Source: Caenispirillum salinarum_A | GTDB taxonomy: Bacteria > Pseudomonadota > Alphaproteobacteria > Rhodospirillales > Rhodospirillaceae | Assembly: GCF_044803115.1 (NCBI RefSeq) | Contig: NZ_CP085224.1 | Span: 2,604,001 to 2,668,000 of the forward strand | DNA length: 64,000 nt | Reading direction: 5' to 3' | Shown here: piece after piece, positions 34,925 through 43,708 of the stretch | How positions within the stretch are numbered: position 1 is the first letter of the stretch | Layout: every line of letters starts with the position of its first letter | Translations under genes and position numbers: made by a program | The notes under the pieces: model-generated | Database searches by the model: none | What the model was told of the DNA's origin: nothing | Seen by the model: only the letters and a program-made list of their open reading frames with translations

Positions 34925-36045
34925 TACTTCGGTTCCTTGTCTGCGGAGATCGGGCGCTGTTCCACCACCCGAAGGCCGTAGCCGTCAAGCCCGATGATGT
35001 GCTTGGGGGTGTTGGACAGCAAAATCATGTCGCGCACGCCAATATCCAGCAGGATCTGCGCGCCGACACCGTAGTCCACCAGGCGGCTGTCGGCCTTTTC
35101 GCCGGCCAGGCGCTCGCGGACGCGGTCGGAGAGGCTGGTGCGCAGCGGTTCGCGAATCAGCACCACGACGCCGGCACCGTGCTCGGCGACTTCCTCCATC
35201 GCGACGTGGAGCTGGCGGCCCTTGCCGCTCTCCTTGTCGCCCAGCACGTCCTCCAGCACGTTCAGCGCGTGCATGCGCACCATCACCGGCTCGTGGCCGG
35301 TGATGTCACCCTTCACCAGCGCGATGTGCTCGGCATAGGCCACCTCGTTGACGTAGACCAGCATTCGCCAGTCGCCGCCCCACTCGGAGGCGAACGGCAT
35401 TTCCGCCTCGCGCCGGACAATCTTTTCCGACTTGCGGCGATACGCGATGAGGTCGGCGATGGTGCCCACCTTCAGGCCGTGGCGCTGCGCGAAGGGGATG
35501 AGGTCCGGCATGCGCGCCATGGTGCCGTCGTCGTTCATGATCTCGCAGATCACGCCCGCCGGGTACAGGCCCGCCAGCCGCGCCACGTCCACCGCGGCTT
35601 CCGTGTGGCCGGCCCGGACCAGCACGCCGCCCTCGCGGGCCCGCAGGGGGAAGACGTGGCCGGGCATGGCGATGTCGGTCTTGTCCTTGGTCGGGTCGAT
35701 GGCGACCGACACCGTGCGCGCGCGGTCAGAGGCGGAAATGCCGGTGGTCACGCCTTCCTTGGCCTCGATGGACACCGTGAAGGCGGTCGCCAGGCGCGAC
35801 TGGTTGTGGGCCTGCATCATGGGCAGGCCCAGTTCGTCGCAGCGCTCGCCGGTCAGCGACAGGCAGATGAGTCCGCGGCCGTGCATGGCCATGAAGTTGA
35901 TGGCGTCGGGCGTGGCCATCTGCGCCGGAATCACCAGGTCGCCTTCATTCTCGCGGTCTTCGTCGTCCACGAGAATGAACATCTTGCCGTTGCGGGCGTC
36001 CTCGAGGATTTCCTCGATGGAGGAAAGGTACTCGCTGTAGGGCAC
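34924..36045 (-). CDS. ribB: DHBP synthase with degenerate GTP cyclohydrolase II domain (RibBX type)
   Basis: The 373-residue protein has an intact N-terminal RibB domain: DDEDRENEGDLVIPAQ near 27, GRGLICLSL near 56, GHVFPLRAREGGVLVRAGHTEAAVD near 148. The C-terminal half (about 215-365) aligns with RibA but lacks the zinc cysteines: the CltGD and CDCG positions read MHALNVLEDVLGD and GKGRQLHVAM. It should make 3,4-dihydroxybutanone phosphate but not open GTP. The same split is known as RibBX in many Proteobacteria. A separate ribA is then needed. GTG start, 2 bp after ribE. Confidence 0.9.
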   Translation of the reverse strand: MPYSEYLSSIEEILEDARNGKMFILVDDEDRENEGDLVIPAQMATPDAINFMAMHGRGLICLSLTGERCDELGLPMMQAHNQSRLATAFTVSIEAKEGVTTGISASDRARTVSVAIDPTKDKTDIAMPGHVFPLRAREGGVLVRAGHTEAAVDVARLAGLYPAGVICEIMNDDGTMARMPDLIPFAQRHGLKVGTIADLIAYRRKSEKIVRREAEMPFASEWGGDWRMLVYVNEVAYAEHIALVKGDITGHEPVMVRMHALNVLEDVLGDKESGKGRQLHVAMEEVAEHGAGVVVLIREPLRTSLSDRVRERLAGEKADSRLVDYGVGAQILLDIGVRDMILLSNTPKHIIGLDGYGLRVVEQRPISADKEPK

Positions 36046-36047
36046 GG

Positions 36048-36653
36048 TCAGTCCTTTTCGAGAAGGCGCGCGACGTAACGCGCCAGCATGTCGATTTCCA
36101 TGTTGACGGGGTCGCCGACCTTGTAGGTGCCGAAGGTCGTGACCTCCTGGGTATGCGGGATGATGTTGACGCCGAAACGCGCGCCTTCGACCTCGTTCAC
36201 GGTCAGCGAGACGCCGTCCAGCGTGACGGAGCCCTTGGGCGCGACGAACTTCTTCAGGCTCTCGGGCACTTCGAAAACGTAGCGGCGGCTTTCGTTCTCG
36301 CCGCGGATGTCCACCACCCGCGCAACACCGTCGACGTGGCCGGAGACCACATGGCCGCCCAGCTCGTCACCCATCTTCAGCGCCCGCTCGAAATTGACGC
36401 GGCGGCCTTCGTCCCAGTCGCCGAGCGTGGTCTTGGACAGGGTTTCGTCGCTGGCCTGCACCGTGAACCAGCCGCGGTCACCGGTGGTGCCCTTCTCGAT
36501 AACGGTCAGGCAGACGCCGTTGCAGGCGATGGAGGCGCCGATATCCACCGTCGTCATGTCGTAGGACGTGTCGAAGGTGAACAGGGTATCCCCGCCGGGC
36601 TCACGCTTGCGCTCGCGCACGGTCCCCAGGTCGGTGATGATGCCGGTGAACAT
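36048..36653 (-). CDS. ribE: Riboflavin synthase alpha chain
   Basis: The 201-residue enzyme shows the two-lobed repeat: MFTGIITDLGTV, then IGASIACNGVCLTV in lobe 1; VVSGHVDGVARV and KGSVTLDGVSLTVNEV in lobe 2. It dismutates two lumazines to riboflavin. It sits 3 bp after ribD. Confidence 0.96.
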   Translation of the reverse strand: MFTGIITDLGTVRERKREPGGDTLFTFDTSYDMTTVDIGASIACNGVCLTVIEKGTTGDRGWFTVQASDETLSKTTLGDWDEGRRVNFERALKMGDELGGHVVSGHVDGVARVVDIRGENESRRYVFEVPESLKKFVAPKGSVTLDGVSLTVNEVEGARFGVNIIPHTQEVTTFGTYKVGDPVNMEIDMLARYVARLLEKD

Positions 36654-36656
36654 GAG

Positions 36657-37832
36657 TCAGCGTTTCTCCAGAACTTCCAGCACGTCGTCGCCGACGCGGG
36701 TGAACGAAACCGGTGCAAAATCGGGGGCTGCTGCCAACCGGTCAAGGGCCAGATCGGCGACGGCCGCGCGGCCGTCTCCACCGATCACCTTACCCGCCCG
36801 GAACCACGCCAGTCCATCCACGCAGCCGTCGCGCAGCATGGCAGCCGCCACGCGGCCGCCGCCTTCGACCAGAACGCGGGTGATGCCGCGCGCGCCGAGA
36901 ACGTTCAGCACGGCTTCGGGCACCAGGGCGCCGGACTCGTCGCAGGCGGCCTCCAGGACCTCGGCGCCGTGCTCGGTGAAGGCCTCCAGCCGTTCGGAAT
37001 CATGGCCCGGCCGGGTGACGATCCACAGCGGCACCGCCTTCGCCGACCGCACCAGCGCACTGGTTACCGGCAGGCGCAACGAGCCGTCGAGCACCACGCG
37101 AACCGGCGAACAATCCTCCAGTCCCGGCAGGCGGCAGGTCAGCGTCGGGTCGTCGGCCAGTGCCGTGCCGGACCCGATGAGGATCGCGTCGTGGGAGCAG
37201 CGCAGGAGGTGGCCGCGGCGGCGCGCCTCGGGCCCCGTGATCCACTTGCTCTCGCCAGAGGCCAGGGCGATGCGGCCGTCCAGCGTGGTGGCGCATTTCA
37301 GGGTGACCAGGGGCCGGCCGGTGCGCACGCGGCTGAAAAATCCGGCGTTCAGCGCTTCCGCCTCGTCCCGACGCACGCCTTCCACCACCTCGACCCCGGC
37401 CTCGCGCAGCCGGGCGAGGCCGCGACCGGAAACGCGCGGGTCCGGATCGACGGCCGCGGCAATGACACGCGCAACGCCCGCCCTCACCAGCGCGTCGGCG
37501 CAGGGCGGTGTCTTGCCGTAGTGGCTGCAGGGCTCCAGGGAAACATAGACATCGGCCCCCCGCGCCGCCTCCCCGGCCATCTCCAGCGCCAGCGGCTCGG
37601 CATGCGGGCGGCCGCCGGGCTGGGTGAAGCCGCGTCCGACGACATGGCCGTCCTTGACCACCACGCATCCCACGGTCGGATTGGGCCACACGCGCCCGAG
37701 CCCGCGCCGCGCGAGCGCAAGGGCCGCGCCCATGTGCAGGTGCATGGTCCGCGCATCGGGCGGCGAAGCGGCGTTTAGACCATGGCCCTCCGCGCCGCCG
37801 GCGGAGGCCCGGCTGGAAGACCCGGACGACAC
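36657..37832 (-). CDS. ribD: Bifunctional riboflavin deaminase/reductase RibD
   Basis: The product is 391 residues from the GTG at 37832. The deaminase half has GRVWPNPTVGCVVVKDG, the zinc motif HAEP (His with catalytic Glu) and PCSHYGKTPPCADAL with two Cys ligands. The reductase half has KCATTLDGRIAL, SKWITGPEARR and LVEGGGRVAAA. It performs steps two and three after GTP opening. I prefer the GTG because the conserved Asp before MHLHMGAALALA lies upstream of the alternative ATG (37745); GGGAGG precedes it by 11 bp. The nrdR stop is 4 bp away. Confidence 0.92.
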   Translation of the reverse strand: MSSGSSSRASAGGAEGHGLNAASPPDARTMHLHMGAALALARRGLGRVWPNPTVGCVVVKDGHVVGRGFTQPGGRPHAEPLALEMAGEAARGADVYVSLEPCSHYGKTPPCADALVRAGVARVIAAAVDPDPRVSGRGLARLREAGVEVVEGVRRDEAEALNAGFFSRVRTGRPLVTLKCATTLDGRIALASGESKWITGPEARRRGHLLRCSHDAILIGSGTALADDPTLTCRLPGLEDCSPVRVVLDGSLRLPVTSALVRSAKAVPLWIVTRPGHDSERLEAFTEHGAEVLEAACDESGALVPEAVLNVLGARGITRVLVEGGGRVAAAMLRDGCVDGLAWFRAGKVIGGDGRAAVADLALDRLAAAPDFAPVSFTRVGDDVLEVLEKR

Positions 37833-37836
37833 GGCG

Positions 37837-38289
37837 TCACTCGCCTCCCAGCTTTTCAACGAACTCGCCGAAGTCCTTGATTTCGCGAAAGTTCTTGTAA
37901 ACGCTCGCAAACCGGACATAGGCCACCTGATCCAGCGACTGCAGCGCCTTCATCACCAGTTCGCCGATCTGCGCCGACTGGATTTCCGTCTCGCCGCTGC
38001 TTTCCAGCTGACGCTGGATGCCGTTGACGATCTGCTCGATCCGCTCCTCGTCGATCCCGCGCTTGCGGCAGGCGATGCGGATGGACCGGGTGAGCTTGTC
38101 GCGGTCGAAGGGGCTGCGCTGGCCGTGGCGCTTGATGACGGTCAGCTCGCGCAACTGCACGCGCTCGAACGTCGTGAAGCGGGACTGGCAGGACGGGCAG
38201 TACCGCCGCCGACGGATGGCGTTGTTGTCCTCCGTCGGCCGCGAGTCCTTCACCTGTGTGTCGTCATGTCCGCAGAACGGGCAGCGCAT
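37837..38289 (-). CDS. nrdR: Transcriptional repressor NrdR
   Basis: The 150-residue protein has an N-terminal zinc ribbon (CPFCGHDDTQV, CPSCQSRF) and an ATP-cone (VIKRHGQRSPFDRDKLTRSI, ending YVRFASVYKNF). It represses ribonucleotide reductase genes when dATP is high. Placement upstream of ribD is conserved in many bacteria. Confidence 0.97.
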   Translation of the reverse strand: MRCPFCGHDDTQVKDSRPTEDNNAIRRRRYCPSCQSRFTTFERVQLRELTVIKRHGQRSPFDRDKLTRSIRIACRKRGIDEERIEQIVNGIQRQLESSGETEIQSAQIGELVMKALQSLDQVAYVRFASVYKNFREIKDFGEFVEKLGGE

Positions 38290-38313
38290 GGTCTCGGTCC
38301 CCCTCTCGTGGCG

Positions 38314-38363
38314 CCCAGCCGGCCACCCCTGCCCGCCCGAAGGCGGCGGCGCGGCCGGCTGGG
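38314..38363 (-). terminator. Hairpin after glyA
   Basis: CCCAGCCGGCC (38314-38324) pairs perfectly with GGCCGGCTGGG (38353-38363), 7 bp beyond the glyA stop. No T-run follows, so nrdR transcription may partly continue from glyA. Confidence 0.45.
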
Positions 38364-38370
38364 AAGCGCC

Positions 38371-39651
38371 TTACATCCCCTGGTAGATGGGGAAACGCCG
38401 GCACAGGTCCTGGACGCGCTCGCGGACGGTGCCCTCGACGGTGCTGTTGTCGTCGGGGTATGCGGCCAGACCGTCCAGAACCTCGACGATCATCTCGCCG
38501 ACCTGGGTGAACTCTGCCGTGCCGAAACCGCGCGTGGTGCCCGCCGGGGTGCCCAGGCGCACGCCCGAGGTGACCATGGGCTTTTCCGGGTCGAACGGAA
38601 TGCCGTTCTTGTTGCAGGTCATGCCGGCGCGCTCCAGGCTGTGCTCGGCGACGTTGCCGGTCAGCTTCTTGGGGCGCAGGTCGACGAGGGTCAGGTGCGT
38701 GTCGGTGCCGCCGGCCACGATGTCCAAGCCACCCTTCAGGAGGGCTTCGGACAGCGCGCGGGCATTGGCGACCACCTGAGCGGCATAATCCTTGAAGTCG
38801 GGCTTCAGGGCCTCGCCGAAGGCCACGGCCTTGGCGGCGATGACGTGCATGAGCGGACCGCCCTGCAGCCCCGGGAACACGGCGGAATTGATCTTCTTGC
38901 CGATGTCGGGGTTGTTGGACAGGATCATGCCGCCGCGCGGGCCGCGCAGGGTCTTGTGGGTCGTGGTGGTCACCACGTCGGCATAGGGCAGCGGGCTCGG
39001 GTGCGCGCCGCCGGCCACCAGCCCCGCGAAGTGCGCCATGTCGACCATCAGCAGCGCGCCCACCTTGTCTGCGATCTCGCGGAAGCGGGCGAAGTCGATG
39101 ACGCGCGGATAGGCCGAGCCGCCGGCGATGATGAGCTTGGGCTTGTGCTCCATCGCCAGGCGCTCGACCTCGTCGAAGTCGATCAGCGCGTCCTGACGGC
39201 GGACGCCGTATTGCACGGCATTGAACCACTTGCCCGACAGGGCGGGCGCGGCGCCGTGGGTCAGGTGACCGCCGGCGGCCAGGCTCATGCCCATGATGGT
39301 GTCGCCGGGCTTGGTCAGCGCCAGCATCACGGCGCCGTTGGCCTGGGCCCCGGAGTGCGGCTGAACGTTGACGTACTCGCAACCGAACAGCTTCTTGGCC
39401 CGGTCGATGGCGATCTGTTCCGCCACGTCCACGAACTCGCAGCCGCCGTAGTAGCGCCGGCCGGGATAGCCCTCGGCGTACTTGTTGGTCAGCACCGACC
39501 CCTGAGCCTCCAGAACGGCGCGGGAGACGATGTTCTCGGAGGCGATCAGCTCGATCTGGTCCTTCTGGCGGCCCAGTTCGTCGGTGACGGCCTTCATGAG
39601 GTCGGGGTCGGTCTCGGCCAGGGAGGCACCAAAGAAAGTGGCGGTGGACAT
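38371..39651 (-). CDS. glyA: Serine hydroxymethyltransferase
   Basis: The 426-residue PLP enzyme has ELIASENIVSRAVLEAQGS near 34, NVQPHSGAQAN near 95, and the PLP Lys in VVTTTTHKTLRGPRGG near 224. It interconverts serine and glycine and makes methylenetetrahydrofolate, the methyl donor TrmFO uses. The ATG at 39651 was chosen at the start of conserved sequence (MSTATFFGASL). Confidence 0.97.
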   Translation of the reverse strand: MSTATFFGASLAETDPDLMKAVTDELGRQKDQIELIASENIVSRAVLEAQGSVLTNKYAEGYPGRRYYGGCEFVDVAEQIAIDRAKKLFGCEYVNVQPHSGAQANGAVMLALTKPGDTIMGMSLAAGGHLTHGAAPALSGKWFNAVQYGVRRQDALIDFDEVERLAMEHKPKLIIAGGSAYPRVIDFARFREIADKVGALLMVDMAHFAGLVAGGAHPSPLPYADVVTTTTHKTLRGPRGGMILSNNPDIGKKINSAVFPGLQGGPLMHVIAAKAVAFGEALKPDFKDYAAQVVANARALSEALLKGGLDIVAGGTDTHLTLVDLRPKKLTGNVAEHSLERAGMTCNKNGIPFDPEKPMVTSGVRLGTPAGTTRGFGTAEFTQVGEMIVEVLDGLAAYPDDNSTVEGTVRERVQDLCRRFPIYQGM

Positions 39652-39715
39652 CGCTGCGGGTGTTCCTTGAAAGAGCGAACGAACGATAGACAAATAGCCG
39701 ATGAGACGGCCGGGA

Positions 39716-40159
39716 TCAGACCGGGCGGCTCATCTTTTCGACGCGGCGGGCATGGCGGCCGCCCTCGAACCTGGTGTCGAGGAAGGTGGCGAGGCAATCC
39801 TGCGCCACGCCGGGACCAGTGGTCCGCCCGCCGAGCACCAGCACGTTGGCATCATTGTGCTCACGGGACATACGGGCGGTAAAGGCGTCGTGGACCAGCG
39901 CCGCGCGGATTTCCGGGTGACGGTTGGCGGCGATGGAGATGCCGATGCCGGTGCCGCAGATCAGTACGCCGCGGGCTGCCTTGCCGGACTTGACCGTCTC
40001 GGCCATGGCGTTGGCGAAGTCGGGGTAATCCACCGACTCCGTGCCGTTGGTGCCGAGGTCGAGCACCGACAGTCCGCGCGCCTCCAGGTCATTCTTGAGG
40101 AGTTCCTTGAGGTCCAGACCGCCGTGGTCACAGGCGATGGCGATGGTGTCGTCGGACAT
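39716..40159 (-). CDS. rpiB: Ribose-5-phosphate isomerase B
   Basis: The 147-residue enzyme has IAIACDHGGLDLKELLKNDL, the DYPDFANAMAETV run, the active-site Cys in GVLICGTGIGISIAANR and HDAFTARMSREHNDANVLVLGGR. It interconverts ribose-5-phosphate and ribulose-5-phosphate; the latter is the RibB substrate. It is 64 bp upstream of glyA and probably co-transcribed. Confidence 0.95.
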   Translation of the reverse strand: MSDDTIAIACDHGGLDLKELLKNDLEARGLSVLDLGTNGTESVDYPDFANAMAETVKSGKAARGVLICGTGIGISIAANRHPEIRAALVHDAFTARMSREHNDANVLVLGGRTTGPGVAQDCLATFLDTRFEGGRHARRVEKMSRPV

Positions 40160-40674
40160 GGTGGCTCGTCTCGCTGGGTCGTCAGGGGGATTTTGCGGGA
40201 CTGTTACCATATGTCGAGGCCGCACGCCAGCACGCCCACCACGTCATGCGACGCCCAACGCCTTTCGGCCCATGCCGCCGCGCCCAGCCCGTTCCAAGGG
40301 ACCGGAATGGCGCTTGCCAGCCGTTGCATCTGGCCGAAAGTACAGGATGACGCCATAGTATCGACCGTGAAAACGCCGTTCACGTCCTCAATTCGGCCCG
40401 CCGCCGTCGACAACCGCAGGCTCGCTGGGGCCAATTCATCGCGCCGCGGCTGCCGTGTCGAAGTAGGTTTTATTGCTCTTGCACGCCGGGCAAGTAATGT
40501 TTTACTGACACGTCAGACACAACCAATTGACAGCGTGTTAAAAACCAACAAAAATAGCCACCGCGAGGGGCACTCGACGGGTAGGCGCGTGGGGTCGGCA
40601 CATTGTAACGGAGCCGACGGACCGTGTCACCGCGTCGAGAAAACGTGCGGATCAAGAAACAAACTGGTGATGAA
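40160..40674. other. 515-bp intergenic region between rpiB and mucR
   Basis: No convincing gene is present. The part nearest mucR (40465-40570) is clearly richer in A and T than the rest of the window and holds TTGACA at 40527-40532 and A-rich runs, but only a weak -10 (AAAATA). MucR proteins bind AT-rich DNA and repress themselves, so this is a likely autoregulatory region. Confidence 0.5.
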
Positions 40675-41127
40675 ATGACAGAAGCCCGGCAAGATGAAAA
40701 CAACCGTGACGACATGCTCCGCATGGCGGTCGACGTCGTTGCCGCCTATGTGAGCAAGAACAGCATGCCGGGGACGCAAATTCCGGAATTGATTCAGACC
40801 GTCTACGGCGCGCTCAACTCTCTGTCCAAGCCGGAGGCGGCCGCAGCAGAGGCTGCGCGGCCGGCGGTGCCGGTCAAGAAGTCGGTTACGCCCGATTACA
40901 TCATTTGCCTGGAGGACGGCAAACAGCTGAAAATGCTCAAGCGCCACCTCCGGACCAATTACAACATGACGCCCGACGAGTACCGCGCGAAGTGGAACCT
41001 GCCAGCCGATTATCCGATGGTTGCACCCAACTACGCCCAGCAACGGTCGGCCTTCGCCAAAAAGATCGGCCTGGGCCGCAAGCCGGGTGATACGGCAGCG
41101 AAGCGGAGCAAGGCAGCGGCGAAATAG
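40675..41127 (+). CDS. mucR: MucR/Ros family transcriptional regulator
   Basis: The 150-residue protein has an N-terminal helical part (MLRMAVDVVAAYVSKN) that in the family mediates oligomerisation, and a C-terminal DNA-binding domain DYIICLEDGKQLKMLKRHLRTNYNMTPDEYR near 75-105. The second zinc Cys of Ros is Asp here and the last His position reads Asn/Tyr, as in many MucR members that bind little or no zinc. MucR controls exopolysaccharide, motility and cell-cycle genes. I chose the ATG at 40675; an upstream GTG adds 17 residues. Confidence 0.9.
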   Translation: MTEARQDENNRDDMLRMAVDVVAAYVSKNSMPGTQIPELIQTVYGALNSLSKPEAAAAEAARPAVPVKKSVTPDYIICLEDGKQLKMLKRHLRTNYNMTPDEYRAKWNLPADYPMVAPNYAQQRSAFAKKIGLGRKPGDTAAKRSKAAAK

Positions 41128-41152
41128 CCGCAGGCTCCACGCTCAGAGAACA

Positions 41153-41186
41153 AAACGGCCGCCGCTATCTGAAGCGGCGGCCGTTT
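41153..41186. terminator. Bidirectional terminator between mucR and a DUF6898-like gene
   Basis: AAACGGCCGCCGC pairs perfectly with GCGGCGGCCGTTT (13 bp) around an 8-nt loop, with A and T ends. Confidence 0.85.
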
Positions 41187-41238
41187 CGATTTCCGGGTAG
41201 GTCCCGCGGGACCGACAGGGCGGCGGGGCTTTCCGATC

Positions 41239-41469
41239 CTAGACCACCGTGCCCCCGCTTCCGCCGGCTCCACCGCCGCGCCGGTCCCCCTGTGCGAGCA
41301 CCCGGCGCAACTTGCGGATGGCGTTCTGCTCCATCGTGTAGCGTGAGTAGGTGGCCGGGGCGACAATGGAGACCTCGGTGTTGGTGCGCGCGTCGATGGC
41401 GGAGCAGCGGCAGACGTTCCCCATCTGCACGATCTCCAGATAGACGTCGCCTTCCCGCCGCTTCGCCAT
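41239..41469 (-). CDS. Small DUF6898-like protein
   Basis: The 76-residue product opens REGDVYLEIVQMGNVCRCSAIDARTNTEVSIVAP, a pattern I associate with small DUF6898 proteins of Rhodospirillales; the family name is from memory. It has a Lys/Arg helix (AIRKLRRVL) and a Gly-rich tail. GGAG is 6 bp before the ATG at 41469. Function unknown. It is the gene just downstream of mmsB on the same strand (159-bp gap). Confidence 0.6.
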   Translation of the reverse strand: MAKRREGDVYLEIVQMGNVCRCSAIDARTNTEVSIVAPATYSRYTMEQNAIRKLRRVLAQGDRRGGGAGGSGGTVV

Positions 41470-41628
41470 TGCTGCTCCGATGAAGCACTGTGCGCTCTGA
41501 CACTGTCGCGACAGAGCCGCGTTCACGCGGCACGCAGCCTCACGCGCCTGACCGGCGCGGGGTCGCAGCCGCGCCCCTATTCGCACGTTCCGGTCCTGCA
41601 TGACCGGAACGTGCCCCGCTTCCCATCC

Positions 41629-42519
41629 TCAGATCTCGCCGTCAATCATCTTGATGATGGCGGAGAAGTCCAGACCGCCGTTCCCCTTGGAAGACATCAT
41701 CTGGTACAGGCTTTCGGCCGCCGCGCCGAGCGGCGTCGACGCGCCCGCCTTGCCGGCCGCATCCTGGGCCAGCTTGAGGTCCTTCAGCATCATATCGGTG
41801 GCGAATCCCGGCTGGTAGTCGCGATTGGCCGGCGAGGTCGGCACCGGACCCGGCACCGGGCAATAGGTGGTCAGCGACCAGCACTGGCCCGACGCCTTGG
41901 AGGAAATGTCAAACAGCTTCTGGTAGTCCAGGCCCAGGCGCTTGGCGAGCATGAAAGCCTCCGCCACCGACAGCATCTGGATGCCGAGCATCATGTTGTT
42001 GCAGATCTTGGCGGCCTGGCCATTGCCCGCGTCGCCGGCATGAACCACGGTCTTGCCCATGATTTCCAGGAACGGCCGGGCCTTCTCCGCCGCTTCTTCG
42101 GTGCCGCCCACCATGAAGGTCAGCGTGCCGGCCTCGGCGCCGCCGACACCGCCGGACACCGGGGCGTCGACCATGGGGAAGCCCTTGTCCTCGGCGGCGG
42201 CGATGACCGCGCGGGCGGTGTCGACGTCGATGGTCGAGCAGTCGATCATCAGGGTGCCGGGCGCGGCCGTGGCGAAGACGCCGTCGGTGCCTTCGTAGAC
42301 GTGGGCCACGTGCTTGCCGGCCGGCAGCATGGTGACGATGACGTCCACGTCGCGCGCGGCGTCAGTGACCGTTTCGGCCGGCTCGCAGCCGGCGGCGACG
42401 GCCTTGTCCACGGACTCCTTGCTCAGGTCGAAAGCCTTCACGGTGTGGCCGGCCTTGGCAAGGTTGGCGGCCATGGGACCGCCCATGTTGCCCACGCCGA
42501 TGAAACCGATGCTCGCCAT
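41629..42519 (-). CDS. mmsB: 3-hydroxyisobutyrate dehydrogenase
   Basis: The 296-residue enzyme has the NAD-binding IGFIGVGNMGGPMAANL (4-20), DAPVSGGVGGAEAGTLTFMVGG near 118 and the catalytic Lys in GNGQAAKICNNMML near 165. It oxidises 3-hydroxyisobutyrate to methylmalonate semialdehyde in valine breakdown. It follows the two genes for the preceding steps, on the same strand and in pathway order. Confidence 0.95.
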   Translation of the reverse strand: MASIGFIGVGNMGGPMAANLAKAGHTVKAFDLSKESVDKAVAAGCEPAETVTDAARDVDVIVTMLPAGKHVAHVYEGTDGVFATAAPGTLMIDCSTIDVDTARAVIAAAEDKGFPMVDAPVSGGVGGAEAGTLTFMVGGTEEAAEKARPFLEIMGKTVVHAGDAGNGQAAKICNNMMLGIQMLSVAEAFMLAKRLGLDYQKLFDISSKASGQCWSLTTYCPVPGPVPTSPANRDYQPGFATDMMLKDLKLAQDAAGKAGASTPLGAAAESLYQMMSSKGNGGLDFSAIIKMIDGEI

Positions 42520-42595
42520 GACGTCGTCTCCTCTGGTTTTCCTGGTCGTTTCCCGGAGCCTGCGGCGGCTCCTTATTGTGATTGACTTGCGGCGC

Positions 42596-43669
42596 CTAGT
42601 CGAACGTCAGGTCGCCCTGCTGCAACGGCGCGAAATAGGCATCGACGGCCTCTTCCTCCACACCTTCAAGGTCGGCCGGCATCCATTTGGGCGCGTTGTC
42701 CTTTTCCACGAGCAGCGCACGGACGCCCTCGAAGAAGTCGGGACCCGCCATGAAGCGCTGAGACAGGCGGTACTCGATCTGCATGGCGCGGTCGAAGTCC
42801 ACCTGGGCGCCCACCTGCATCTGCTTGAATGCCACCTTGGTGGCCGTCGGGCTTTTCTGGCGGATGGTTTCGGCCGTCTGCGTCGCCCACTCCGAGCCAT
42901 CCTCGGCCAGACGGTCGAGGATGCCCTCCACCGAGTCCGCGGCGAAGCAGTGGTCGATCTGGGCGCGGTGCTTTTCCAGCGGCGCCGTGCCCGGTTCCTC
43001 GTGGTACATGTCGAGAACCGCCGTCACCACCTGCTGCATCTCGTCGGCCGTCTTGGCCTCGGTTTCCGCCTCGCCCAGGGCCTTGACCATGTCTGCCAGG
43101 CGGTTGGACGGCACGTAGTGGGTCGCGATGCCGGTGTAGTAACAGTCAGCCGCCCGCAGGCGCGCCCCGGTCAGCCCCAGGTACATGCCGAGCTTGCCCG
43201 GCAGGCGCGGCAGGAAATAGGTGCCGCCCACATCGGGGAACATGCCGATGCCCGTTTCCGGCATGGCGAACAGGGTGCGCTCGCTCGCCACCCGGTGGGA
43301 GCCGTGCACCGATACGCCCACGCCGCCGCCCATGGTCACGCCGTCGATCAGCGCGACATAGGGCTTGGGATACATCTTCATCAGGCGGTTGAGGCGGTAT
43401 TCCTCGGCATAGAAGGTGGCGAGGTAGGACTCGTCCTTCGCCTGCCCCGCCTTGTAGAGCGCCACCACGTCGCCGCCGGCGCAGAAGGCCTTTTCGCCCG
43501 TGCCCTGGATGACGACGCAGTGCACGGCGTCATCCTCGGCCCAGGCGCGCAGCTGCGGGTCGATCTTTTCCACCTGCGCGAGCGTCAGCGCGTTCATTGC
43601 CTTGGGACGGTTCAGCGTGATGGCGCCAATCCCGTCCTTGACCTCGAACAGGGTATCTTCCTCGGACAT
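42596..43669 (-). CDS. 3-hydroxyisobutyryl-CoA hydrolase
   Basis: The 357-residue crotonase-fold protein has ITLNRPKAMNALT near 16, the oxyanion part GEKAFCAGGDVVALY near 57 and the HIBCH-type DGVTMGGGVGVSVHGSHRVASERTLFAMPETGIGMFPDVGG. The length and the GMFPDVGGTYFLPRL motif separate it from simple enoyl-CoA hydratases. It releases 3-hydroxyisobutyrate from CoA. It lies 39 bp after the acyl-CoA dehydrogenase gene. Confidence 0.93.
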   Translation of the reverse strand: MSEEDTLFEVKDGIGAITLNRPKAMNALTLAQVEKIDPQLRAWAEDDAVHCVVIQGTGEKAFCAGGDVVALYKAGQAKDESYLATFYAEEYRLNRLMKMYPKPYVALIDGVTMGGGVGVSVHGSHRVASERTLFAMPETGIGMFPDVGGTYFLPRLPGKLGMYLGLTGARLRAADCYYTGIATHYVPSNRLADMVKALGEAETEAKTADEMQQVVTAVLDMYHEEPGTAPLEKHRAQIDHCFAADSVEGILDRLAEDGSEWATQTAETIRQKSPTATKVAFKQMQVGAQVDFDRAMQIEYRLSQRFMAGPDFFEGVRALLVEKDNAPKWMPADLEGVEEEAVDAYFAPLQQGDLTFD

Positions 43670-43708
43670 CCGGCCCTCTCTTCCGTCTGGTCTGCCGCCG
43701 TCCGGCCC

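Noticed and set aside
40204..40434. 76-codon minus-strand open frame upstream of mucR
   Set aside because: No ribosome site, atypical composition and no family resemblance. Treated as intergenic.
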